Assembly: GCF_003111665.1 (NCBI RefSeq)
Contig: NZ_CP022188.1
Location: forward strand, 1,798,001 to 1,862,000
Direction: 5' to 3'
Source: Parazoarcus communis
Lineage (GTDB): Bacteria; Pseudomonadota; Gammaproteobacteria; Burkholderiales; Rhodocyclaceae
Length of the DNA stretch: 64,000 bases
Below are positions 25,918 to 33,906 of the stretch, one piece after another (position 1 is the first letter of the stretch; every line of letters begins with the position of its first letter). A model generated the notes under the pieces. It was not told the DNA's origin. It saw nothing but the letters and a program-made list of their open reading frames with translations, and ran no database searches. The position numbers were made by a program, and so were the translations under genes.

Positions 25918-26864
25918 TCGGCGAAACCCTCGAACTCACCGTCGTCGGCGTCGACGACATCGCACCCAGCCTGCGTCACGTGCGCCTGGCTGCGGCAGAC
26001 GGCGGGCAGCTGCCGCCAGCTTCGGCCGGTGCCAACATCCAGCTGCGGCTGCAGGGTGAAGCGCGCACCTGGCGCAACGCGTACTCGCTGATCAGTCAGC
26101 CGGGTCGGCGCGATGTGTATGAAATCATCGTGCGCCGGGTGCCGGAATCGCGTGGCGGCTCCGCCTTCGTGCATGAAGTGCTCAAGCCGGGCGACCGCCT
26201 GGTTGCGAGCTGGCCGAGCAACCTGTTCGCGCCGCAGCGCACGGCACGTCATCACCTGATGATCGCCGGCGGTATCGGCATCACGCCCTTTCTGTCGTAT
26301 GTCGCGGACTTTGCCCACAACGGCGCGAGCCATGCGCTGCACGTGTGCTGCCGCGAATCCGAGACCGCCACCTTCGCGCCCTGGCTGCAGGATTGCGGCG
26401 ACCTGAACTACTACTGGGACGCCGACGGTCATCGTCTGGACATCCCGGCACTGCTCGCACAGCAGCCCGCAGGGACCCACCTGTATGTGTGCGGCCCCGC
26501 TGCACTGAACGACCAGGTCATTCAGGCCGCAGCCGATGCAGGCTGGCCTGCCAGCCATGTGCATTGCGAGCACTTCGGTGCCGCGCTGTCGGGCGGCACG
26601 CCCTTCACCGCCTTCCTCAGCCGCTCCGGCATCGAGGTCGAGGTGGGCGAGAGCGAAAGCCTGCTCGAAGCCATCGAGCGTATCGGGGCGAGCGCGCCCT
26701 GCCTGTGTCGTGGTGGCGCCTGCGGCGTGTGCGTCACCGGCGTGCTCGAGGGCGAGCCGGAGCATCGCGACCACTATCTCGGCGCGGACGAGCGTGAGGG
26801 CGGACAACTGATCATGCCCTGCGTGTCGCGGGCACGCTCGGCCCGTCTCGTCCTCGATCTTTGA
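25914..26864 (+). CDS. Dimethylamine monooxygenase reductase subunit (FMN/2Fe-2S)
   Basis: A 316-residue reductase of the phthalate dioxygenase reductase/VanB type. A flavin-binding barrel (about 1-105, with RNAYSLISQP) is followed by an NAD(P)H domain (GGIGITPFLSY at 119-129, YVCGP at 191-195). A C-terminal plant-type ferredoxin has C265-x4-C270-x2-C273-x29-C303. It would carry electrons from NAD(P)H to the heme subunit encoded next. The ATG overlaps the dmmA stop. This is the beta-type subunit of known heme-dependent oxidative N-demethylases. Confidence 0.88.
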   Translation: MIGETLELTVVGVDDIAPSLRHVRLAAADGGQLPPASAGANIQLRLQGEARTWRNAYSLISQPGRRDVYEIIVRRVPESRGGSAFVHEVLKPGDRLVASWPSNLFAPQRTARHHLMIAGGIGITPFLSYVADFAHNGASHALHVCCRESETATFAPWLQDCGDLNYYWDADGHRLDIPALLAQQPAGTHLYVCGPAALNDQVIQAAADAGWPASHVHCEHFGAALSGGTPFTAFLSRSGIEVEVGESESLLEAIERIGASAPCLCRGGACGVCVTGVLEGEPEHRDHYLGADEREGGQLIMPCVSRARSARLVLDL

Positions 26865-26895
26865 ACCCATACAACCCAATCAGCCGGAGGCAATC

Positions 26896-27972
26896 ATGAG
26901 CCTGGTATTCAAGCCCGAAGAAACCTTCCGCGGCGACTACACCTACCGCAACAGCGATGCAGCCATCCTGCGCTTCCCGTTTCCGTTTCCGGAAGACCGC
27001 TACATGTACAGCGTCAACATCGAGCCCCATGTCCGCAGTGGCCCGACCGACGTTTTTCACCGCCCCTTCGATATCGACGAGCACTACGTTGCCGAGTGCC
27101 GCGACCGTGCGCTGACGCTGGAGCAGGACCCCGGCCGCTGTCAGGCGCTGCCGCACATGATGACGGCGCAGTGGGACACGCTCGAGCTGCTGATGGAGAA
27201 CATGGCAGCGGACTATCCGGAGCAGTTCTCGCTGACCAAGGAAGGCGACGTGTTCGGCAGCCGCTGGACCTGGATCAACCGCCCGCTGGGTATCGAGCAG
27301 AGCTTCATTTTCGGCGACCCCGACACGCTGCCCTGCGAGCCCTTCGAATACATCACCCGTCAGGCCCAAGGTGACTTCGCGATCTGCGATCAGCGCGAGG
27401 ACAACCTCTACCTCGACGCCGGCATGGTCACCTCGCAGGCCGACTGGTCGCTGGCGTTCAACGTCGGCATGAACTTCATGGAGTGGCACGGTCCGGTGCC
27501 GCTCGCGCATCAGGCCGGCGTGTTCGAGCGTGCGCTCAAGTATCTGCTCATGCTGCGCCTCGGCCAGCCGGTGCGTCGCCTGAACTGGACCATGAGCATC
27601 AATCCGCGACTCGACACTTCGCCCGAGAGTTACCCGGAGTGGGGCCCGGACCGCGCCTCGGTCACCGTTGAGAACGCCGGCGGCAAGGTGCACCTGCGGG
27701 TCGAACTGCAGACCCTGTGGCGCCTGCCGCGCAGCAACGCAATCCTGTTCCCGATCCGCTGCTTCCTGATCTCGGTCGAAGAGCTGGCGCGTGTGCCCAA
27801 GTGGGGCAAGCGCCTGCACCGGGTGCTGTCTTCGCTGCCGCCCGAACTGGTCGAGTACAAGGGCCTGACCCGTTACCTGCCGGCCACGCTGGCCTGGCTA
27901 GCACCGCTCGATGACGGCGCCGAGCTTGCCACCGGCATCGGCCCGGACATCACCGAACTCGCACCCCTTTGA
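26896..27972 (+). CDS. Heme-dependent oxidative N-demethylase catalytic subunit (DUF3445)
   Basis: A 358-residue cytoplasmic protein of the DUF3445 family, whose characterised member is the PAS-fold heme subunit of dimethylamine N-demethylase. Family-like stretches include FPEDRYMYSVNIEPH, LPHMMTAQWDTLELLMENMA and RLGQPVRRLNWTMSINPRL. It would split dimethylamine to methylamine and formaldehyde, the carbon being caught by THF. GGAGG precedes the ATG. It is linked to dmmA and the reductase but has no GcvT-like subunit gene directly next to it; a candidate lies at 36259. Confidence 0.88.
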   Translation: MSLVFKPEETFRGDYTYRNSDAAILRFPFPFPEDRYMYSVNIEPHVRSGPTDVFHRPFDIDEHYVAECRDRALTLEQDPGRCQALPHMMTAQWDTLELLMENMAADYPEQFSLTKEGDVFGSRWTWINRPLGIEQSFIFGDPDTLPCEPFEYITRQAQGDFAICDQREDNLYLDAGMVTSQADWSLAFNVGMNFMEWHGPVPLAHQAGVFERALKYLLMLRLGQPVRRLNWTMSINPRLDTSPESYPEWGPDRASVTVENAGGKVHLRVELQTLWRLPRSNAILFPIRCFLISVEELARVPKWGKRLHRVLSSLPPELVEYKGLTRYLPATLAWLAPLDDGAELATGIGPDITELAPL

Positions 27973-28015
27973 TCCGACTTCAGCCCATTCATCACTTTCC
28001 ACAAAGGACACTGAC

Positions 28016-29398
28016 ATGAACGCCATCAATGAACTCGCCCCCACCGGTATCAGCTCGGAATGGAGCCCGCAGTGGATGCTCAGCCCCGAACAGCTGGCCC
28101 TGCAGGCCGAACTGATCGCCGTGTGCATGAGCACCATGCGCCCGAACGCGATCGAGAGCGACAAGAAGTACATCTACCCGCGCAAGAACTTCGAGGCGCT
28201 CGCGGCCATGGGGCTGCTGGGCCTGACCGTGCCGAAGGAGCTGGGTGGCCGGGGCGAGAGCCACCTGTGCGCCGCCATGGTGGTCGAGACCATTGCCCGC
28301 TACGGCTGCCCCTCCACCGCAATGTGCTACACCATGCACCTCGGCGCATGTGCCGCCGCGCTGCTGCGCCACCACGACAACGAACGCCTCAAGGCCATCC
28401 TGAAGCGCGTCGACAAGGACGTGCTGATCGGCACCCTGTCCTTCTCCGACCCGGAGACCGGCTCGCACTTCTGGTATCCGATGTCGTCGCGTGCCGAGCG
28501 CACCGAGAACGGCTGGAAGGTCTTCAAGAAGGCATCCTGGACCACCTCCGGCGGCTTCGCCGACTGGTACATCATCCAGACCACCTCGCCTGACTTCGGC
28601 GGCAATTACTCCGACCTGTCCTGCTTCCTGGTGACCAAGGACCAGATCCAGGCCGACCCCGCCAACTGGGATGGCCTGGGCATGCGCGGCAACCAGTCCG
28701 GCCCGATCTCGGTCGATGGGGTTGATATCGCCCCCGATGCGCTGGTCGGCCCGGTCGGCGACGGCGCCAAGTCCAACGACGAGGTGGTCGACCCCTTCTT
28801 CCTGGTGTGCTCGTCCGCATGCTGGAACGGCATCAGCCTGGCCGCCATGGACATCGCCAAGAACCACACCACGCGCAAGGTGCACAACGACGTCGGCATG
28901 CGCGTCGCCGACTACCCGACGATCCAGGACTACGTGGGCGAATGCCTGATCGACACCAATGCAAGCCGCAGCTATGTCTATCTGGCCGCCAAGGCGCTTG
29001 ACGATCAGACCGGTGGCTGCGACTGGTCCGGCCATGCCGACGTTACTTACCTGCCGCGCACCGGCCTGCTGAACTGGCTGTGGCAGGTCAAGTTCTTCTC
29101 CTCCAAGAACGTCTCCAACGTGGTCGACAAGATGCTCCACGCCTGCGGTGGCACCGGTTACAAGCCGGCACTGGGCATCGAGCGCCTGCTGCGTGACGGC
29201 AAGGCGGGCTGGGTGATGGGCCCCACCAACGAGGTGCTGCGCCAGTTCGTCGGCAAGTCGGCGCTGCTCGGTTTTGAGGTGCTCGACTACTGGAATCAGT
29301 CGGTGAATCAGCGCGTGCTGAACAACGAACTGAAGAAGATGAGCAAACCGGAAAAGGCTGCGTTCGCCGCCAAGCTGCTCGAAGACGCTCAGGCCTGA
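28016..29398 (+). CDS. Acyl-CoA-dehydrogenase-fold flavoprotein, probable monooxygenase component
   Basis: A 460-residue protein of the acyl-CoA dehydrogenase superfamily (helical N-terminal part to about 135, beta domain about 136-245, helical C-terminal part). LTVPKELGGRG, GTLSFSDPETGS and HACGGTGYKPALGIERLLRD are fold markers. The position of the usual catalytic Glu (IYEGT in medium-chain enzymes) reads VMGPT, with Gly402 instead of Glu. The alternative Glu position of isovaleryl and long-chain enzymes also has no Glu. Together with the flavin reductase encoded 20 bases downstream, this matches group D two-component flavin monooxygenases (DszC, KijD3 types). AAAGGA precedes the ATG. The substrate may be trimethylamine or a related tertiary amine: inference from the Tdm-like gene that follows. 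Confidence 0.7.
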   Translation: MNAINELAPTGISSEWSPQWMLSPEQLALQAELIAVCMSTMRPNAIESDKKYIYPRKNFEALAAMGLLGLTVPKELGGRGESHLCAAMVVETIARYGCPSTAMCYTMHLGACAAALLRHHDNERLKAILKRVDKDVLIGTLSFSDPETGSHFWYPMSSRAERTENGWKVFKKASWTTSGGFADWYIIQTTSPDFGGNYSDLSCFLVTKDQIQADPANWDGLGMRGNQSGPISVDGVDIAPDALVGPVGDGAKSNDEVVDPFFLVCSSACWNGISLAAMDIAKNHTTRKVHNDVGMRVADYPTIQDYVGECLIDTNASRSYVYLAAKALDDQTGGCDWSGHADVTYLPRTGLLNWLWQVKFFSSKNVSNVVDKMLHACGGTGYKPALGIERLLRDGKAGWVMGPTNEVLRQFVGKSALLGFEVLDYWNQSVNQRVLNNELKKMSKPEKAAFAAKLLEDAQA

Positions 29399-29418
29399 GC
29401 CAACCCACGGAGCCTGCC

Positions 29419-29973
29419 ATGCACGCTGTTGCACTCAAGCAGGTTCCGGCCCCCGGGCCGGAACCCCTTGCCGCCCATCACGCACCGTTCGATGGCCGGC
29501 TGTTTCGTCAGGTCCTCGGCCTGTTTCCCACCGGGGTCACCATCGTTACCACATGGGACGATCAGGGACGGCCGGTGGGGGCGACCGTGAGCTCCTTCAA
29601 TACCGTGTCGCTCGATCCGCCGCTGGTGCTCTTCAGCCTGGCGCGGAACAGCGCCTGCTGCGAGGCGTTCGCCGCCGGCGGGGCGCTGGCGATCCATGTG
29701 CTCGGCCACGAGCAGAGCGAGCTGTCGTCGCGCTTTGCCCGCGGCGGCGGGGACAAGTGGGTCGATCTGAACTATGCGCCGGGCGAGCTCGGCGCCCCCT
29801 TGCTGGACGACACCCTCGCCAGTTTCGAGTGCAGCCTGTTCGCACAGTATCCGGGCGGCGATCACATCATCTTCGTCGCCGAAGTCGACAACCTGCGTTT
29901 CCGCGATGGCGAACCGCTGGTGTTCTGCGCCGGTGGCTATCGCAAGCTGGTTGCGAAGGACGCCTGCGCATGA
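29419..29973 (+). CDS. NAD(P)H:flavin reductase (HpaC-like)
   Basis: A 184-residue flavin-reductase-domain protein. FRQVLGLFPTGVTIVTT, then GATVSSFNTVSLDPPLVLFSL and the late HIIFVAEVDNLRF follow the HpaC/ActVB pattern of reductases that supply free reduced FMN or FAD to a partner oxygenase. Length is typical. It starts 20 bases after the acyl-CoA-dehydrogenase-fold gene and its stop overlaps the start of the Tdm-like gene (ATGA), so the three are translated together. A partner role with the preceding flavoprotein is strongly suggested by adjacency. Confidence 0.85.
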   Translation: MHAVALKQVPAPGPEPLAAHHAPFDGRLFRQVLGLFPTGVTIVTTWDDQGRPVGATVSSFNTVSLDPPLVLFSLARNSACCEAFAAGGALAIHVLGHEQSELSSRFARGGGDKWVDLNYAPGELGAPLLDDTLASFECSLFAQYPGGDHIIFVAEVDNLRFRDGEPLVFCAGGYRKLVAKDACA

Positions 29974-31865
29974 ACGACAAGGCACCGCCGTTCATCGAAG
30001 AGGACCCCTTCCTGCTGCAGGCGGACGCACAGCCCGCTTTGCAGCAGGTCTTTCCCGAGCCGCTGACGGTGATCCGGGTCGGGGCAGCGAGCGCCCGGGC
30101 CTTCGAGCTGAAGGCCGGGCAGTTCATTCAGGTCATCGATGTGGAGGGGCGTCAGTGCTCGGATGTCCTCGCCTTCGATGCCGCAGCGCTTGCCGCCGGT
30201 GAAGAGTGGGGGCTGGACCCGACGGTGACCCGCACCCTGGCGGGTTCGTCCTATCCCATGCCCGGTCTGCACGCGAAGTATTTCGATGCGCGCATGCAGC
30301 CCCTGCTTGAGACCGTGCAGGACACCGTGGGGCGGCACGATGCCTTTGCCCTTGCCTGCACCGCGAAGTATTACGAGGACCAGGGCTTTCCCGGTCACGC
30401 CAACTGCAGCGACAACTTCAACGCCGTGCTCGAACCGATGGGCGTTCGTCCCCGCGCAGGCTGGCCGGCGATCAACTTTTTCTACAACACCTTCATCCAG
30501 CCCTGCGGCAGCCTCGGCTTTGCCGAGCCGTGGTCGAAGCCGGGTGACTACGTGCTGCTCAGGGCGCTCAAGGATCTGGTGGTGGCGGTGTCGTCCTGCG
30601 CCGACGACATCGACCCCGCCAACGCCTGGCAGCCGACCGACATCGAGGTTCGCATCTATGACGCGGCCCATTCATTCCCTCGCGCGATGGCCCACCGAAT
30701 GACTCCCGACGCTCCTGTACGCCTGACCCGCCCCACGGCCTTTGCCGGCGTGACCGAAACACTGACGCGGGACTTCATCGACTATCACGGCTTCTGGCTG
30801 CCGCGCAGCTTCGTCGGCCACGGCACGATTGCCGAATACTGGGCGTGCCGGGAGAAGGTCGCGGTGATGGATCTGACCGCGCTGCGCAAGTTCGACATCA
30901 CCGGGCCCGACGCCGAGGCGCTGCTGCAGAAGGTGGTGACCCGTGACATGCGCAAGCTGGCCGTGGGGCAGGTGGTCTATACCGCGGTGTGCCATGCCCA
31001 CGGCGGCATGATGGACGACGGCACGGTGTTCCGCCTCGGGCGCGATGTATTCCGCTTCGTGTGCGGTGAGGACACGACCGGCCTGTGGCTGAAGGAGCAG
31101 GCTGCGGCGGGGGGCTTCAAGGTGCATGTCCGTGACGCCACCGACAGCCTGCACAACATTGCGGTGCAGGGGCCGCGCAGCCGCGAGCTGCTGGCAAAGA
31201 TCCTGTGGACCGCACCGGCACAGCCGGGCATTGCCGAACTCGGCTGGTTCCGCTTCATGGCAGCGCGTCTGGGCGGACCCACCGGCCGTCCGCTGGTGGT
31301 CTCCCGCACCGGCTACACCGGCGAGCTCGGTTTCGAGCTGTGGTGTCACCCCGGCGATGGCCTCGAGCTGTGGAATGTCGTGGCCGAGGCCGGAGCCCCT
31401 CTCGGTCTGGTGCCGCTCGGGTTCGATGCGCTCGACATGCTGCGCATCGAGGCCGGGCTGGCGTTCGCGGGTCATGAATTCTGCGACCAGACCGATCCCT
31501 TCGAAGCCGGCATCGGCTTTACCGTGGCACTGTCCAAACCCGACGACTTCATCGGCCGGGCGGCGCTCGAAGAACGCAAGGCACACCCGCGGCGCAAGCT
31601 GGTCGGGCTCGCGATCGACAGCAACGAAGCGGTGCATCACGGCGACGGCGTCTATATCGGTCGCGCCAGGGTGGGCGAGATCACCAGCGCGGTGCGCTCT
31701 CCGGTGCTCAATGCACAGGTCGCGCTGGCGCGGGTGGATGTCGCCTGTTCCGAGCTCGATACGGCGCTGCAGGTGGGTCAGCTCGACGGCCACCGCAAGC
31801 GCCTCGATGCACGCGTCGTGGCCTTCCCGCACTACGATCCGACCAAGTCCAGGGTGCGCAGCTAG
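29970..31865 (+). CDS. tdm: Trimethylamine N-oxide demethylase-like protein (DUF1989 + GcvT)
   Basis: A 631-residue protein with a DUF1989 domain (about 30-235) and a GcvT-type THF-binding domain (about 250-625). This pairing is that of TMAO demethylase Tdm, which gives dimethylamine and formaldehyde/methylene-THF. Three Cys (C130, C146, C210) are spaced 16 and 64 residues apart, as I recall for the zinc site of Roseovarius Tdm (C263, C279, C343). Compared with that enzyme about 130 N-terminal residues are missing; upstream DNA in this frame is the reductase gene, so this is real. The product fits the dimethylamine monooxygenase encoded just upstream. A demethylase for another methylated amine is possible. 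Confidence 0.72.
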   Translation: MNDKAPPFIEEDPFLLQADAQPALQQVFPEPLTVIRVGAASARAFELKAGQFIQVIDVEGRQCSDVLAFDAAALAAGEEWGLDPTVTRTLAGSSYPMPGLHAKYFDARMQPLLETVQDTVGRHDAFALACTAKYYEDQGFPGHANCSDNFNAVLEPMGVRPRAGWPAINFFYNTFIQPCGSLGFAEPWSKPGDYVLLRALKDLVVAVSSCADDIDPANAWQPTDIEVRIYDAAHSFPRAMAHRMTPDAPVRLTRPTAFAGVTETLTRDFIDYHGFWLPRSFVGHGTIAEYWACREKVAVMDLTALRKFDITGPDAEALLQKVVTRDMRKLAVGQVVYTAVCHAHGGMMDDGTVFRLGRDVFRFVCGEDTTGLWLKEQAAAGGFKVHVRDATDSLHNIAVQGPRSRELLAKILWTAPAQPGIAELGWFRFMAARLGGPTGRPLVVSRTGYTGELGFELWCHPGDGLELWNVVAEAGAPLGLVPLGFDALDMLRIEAGLAFAGHEFCDQTDPFEAGIGFTVALSKPDDFIGRAALEERKAHPRRKLVGLAIDSNEAVHHGDGVYIGRARVGEITSAVRSPVLNAQVALARVDVACSELDTALQVGQLDGHRKRLDARVVAFPHYDPTKSRVRS

Positions 31866-31886
31866 GCCGGTTTTCAGCCTGCCTGC

Positions 31887-33728
31887 TCAGTGAGCCTGCT
31901 CGGGCGGCGGCGTCAGCGCGCCGGGATGGTCGTGGCGCGCTGCCTGCTCGAGCATGGCGTTCGCATCGGCGTGGGCTTCGCGCTCGGTCGCGATGCCGAA
32001 GCGCGCGCTCAGGCTGAGGCTATGGGCATCGATGCGAAGCGGGCGGCTGATCTCCGCCGCGAGTGCATGGGCGAGATGCAGCAGGCCGGCTGCCGAGGAC
32101 GGTTCGGCACTCGGCGGCCCGGCCCAGCTCAGCGTCTGCGGGCGGAAGTCCGAAATCAGCACCGCAAAGCCGCCGGCGTGACGCGCAACCCCGTTGCAGT
32201 CGCTCTGCGCAAGCCGCAGGCGCTTGCCGATCTCGACGCTGACGCGTTCGCTCATTGCCGGCCCGTAGTGCTCGGCAATCTCGGTGATCGTTTCGATCTC
32301 GATGTGGATCAGCGCAAACGGGTAATCGGCAATCGCCGCGTGGCGGTACAGATGCTGCAGACGGTCAAGGAACAGGCTCAGATTCATCAGACCGGTGGCG
32401 TTGTCGAAGAACAGGCGCCGGCGCGCTTCCTCCTGCGCGCCCCGGCTGGCGCTGACGTCGGTGATGAAGCCCTCCAGACCGAGGAATTCGCCCCGGCTGG
32501 AATAGATGCCGCGCCCCTGTTCCCATACCCAGCGGGTCTGACCGTCGCGGTCCACGATGCGGTAGCTCAGTTCGTAGCGCTCACGGCGGTCGAGCCGCAT
32601 CTGCACGAAATTCCACACGAAATCGCGGTCCTCCTCATGGATCATTTCGGCAAAGCAGGCCGAGTGGTTATCCACCAGTTCCAGCGGGGTGTAGCCGGTG
32701 AGTTCGAAGCAGCCCTCGCTGACGAACTCCATCGTCCAGTTGCGATCGTTCTGGCCGCGGTAAATCATCCCCGGGAGGTTATCCAGCATGGTGTGCAGGC
32801 CGCGGCGCTGTGCGCGCAGAGCCTCTTCGCCGCGGCGGCGCTGGTCGATGTCGAGCAGAATGCCGCTCACCCCGGTTTCGCCGAGCGCCGGGAGAGGCAT
32901 CGGCCACGCGCGCAGCTCGACCCAGCGTGCGGCGTGGGCGCGGGTGGCGCGGATGCGCACCTCCAGCGTGAGGTTGTCGCGCTTGCCCGCCTGCAGCTGC
33001 CGCAGTCCGGTGCCGAGGGCGGCGCGGTCATCGCTGTGGAAGATCGACAGCAGGGGTTGCTGCAGGCTCTCGGCAACGCTGCGCCCGGTGCTGTGCTCCC
33101 ATTGCGCATTGGCATAGCTGAGCTGCATCTGCGCGTCGAGAGAGAACAGGATCTCGCGCGAGAAATGGGTCAGCCGGGTCGCCTGCAGATACTCATGTCC
33201 GCTGTTGACCGGGCCATCCTGGGGTGCGGAGAACTGCAGCAGGGTGAGCTGTGAGCTGTGCCCCTGGAACACGCTGACACGGGCAGGCCACGGCGTGCCG
33301 TCGGCACGCATCAGCGACAGCGTGCCGGCGTCGCTGTTGTCCGCCCCGGGTGAAAAGAGGGCGGCCAGCCGGCGGTGATGCTTCGGATGCACGATGTTGT
33401 CCAGCGGCATGCCGACCAGTTCGTCGCCGCGATCCTCCAGTCCGATGAGCTTGAGCAGGGCGCGGTTGGCGTTGGCGATGTTCCCGCCTTCAAGCAGCAG
33501 GGCGGGCTGGCCGCTGTGTTCGGCGAAGCGGCTCAGCGACTGCAGCGCGGAGAGCGCGTCGGTCGTCGGGCTGCTGCGCCCGTGGCGGGCGCCGTGGCGC
33601 AGCGCGATCCAGGTCAGCAGTGGAATCATGGCCAGCATCCACAGCAGGGGTGAGGTGTCGCTGCCATCGCCGAGCACGAGCAAGGCCGTCGAGCAGGCAA
33701 GGAGGGTGGCGATCAGGTAAAGCGTCAT
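31887..33728 (-). CDS. PAS-PAS-PAS protein with degenerate GGDEF domain
   Basis: A 613-residue protein with two N-terminal membrane helices (about 2-20 and 28-45) and three PAS-like modules (about 65-165, 195-305 and 325-440, the last with a PAC end WVWEQGRGIYSSRGEFLGLEGFITD). A C-terminal GGDEF-type domain (about 440-590) begins FFDNATGLMNLSLFLDRL. The signature loop reads HAGGFAVL instead of GGDEF/GGEEF, so diguanylate cyclase activity is unlikely; it may bind a ligand or GTP only. It is oriented against the amine operon and ends 21 bases after it. Confidence 0.8.
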   Translation of the reverse strand: MTLYLIATLLACSTALLVLGDGSDTSPLLWMLAMIPLLTWIALRHGARHGRSSPTTDALSALQSLSRFAEHSGQPALLLEGGNIANANRALLKLIGLEDRGDELVGMPLDNIVHPKHHRRLAALFSPGADNSDAGTLSLMRADGTPWPARVSVFQGHSSQLTLLQFSAPQDGPVNSGHEYLQATRLTHFSREILFSLDAQMQLSYANAQWEHSTGRSVAESLQQPLLSIFHSDDRAALGTGLRQLQAGKRDNLTLEVRIRATRAHAARWVELRAWPMPLPALGETGVSGILLDIDQRRRGEEALRAQRRGLHTMLDNLPGMIYRGQNDRNWTMEFVSEGCFELTGYTPLELVDNHSACFAEMIHEEDRDFVWNFVQMRLDRRERYELSYRIVDRDGQTRWVWEQGRGIYSSRGEFLGLEGFITDVSASRGAQEEARRRLFFDNATGLMNLSLFLDRLQHLYRHAAIADYPFALIHIEIETITEIAEHYGPAMSERVSVEIGKRLRLAQSDCNGVARHAGGFAVLISDFRPQTLSWAGPPSAEPSSAAGLLHLAHALAAEISRPLRIDAHSLSLSARFGIATEREAHADANAMLEQAARHDHPGALTPPPEQAH

Positions 33729-33906
33729 CGGTGCAGTGTTCAGGGCTGTAGGTGGGTGGCGGGTGCGCTACTCAAAGCAGGATTCACTCCAGCACGTGGG
33801 CTGGCACGCAGGGATATGCTGTGATGCTTGATTCCTGCTGGGCGCAAAAGTTGCTTCAGGTTAAACGATTTAACGCCTGATCATTGCATCCTGCTGACCG
33901 CCCATC

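Noticed and set aside
33802..33819. TGGCACG followed by GC, looking like a sigma54 promoter before the NarX-like kinase gene
   Set aside because: The GC lies three bases too far downstream for the fixed -24/-12 spacing, and the downstream T is missing.
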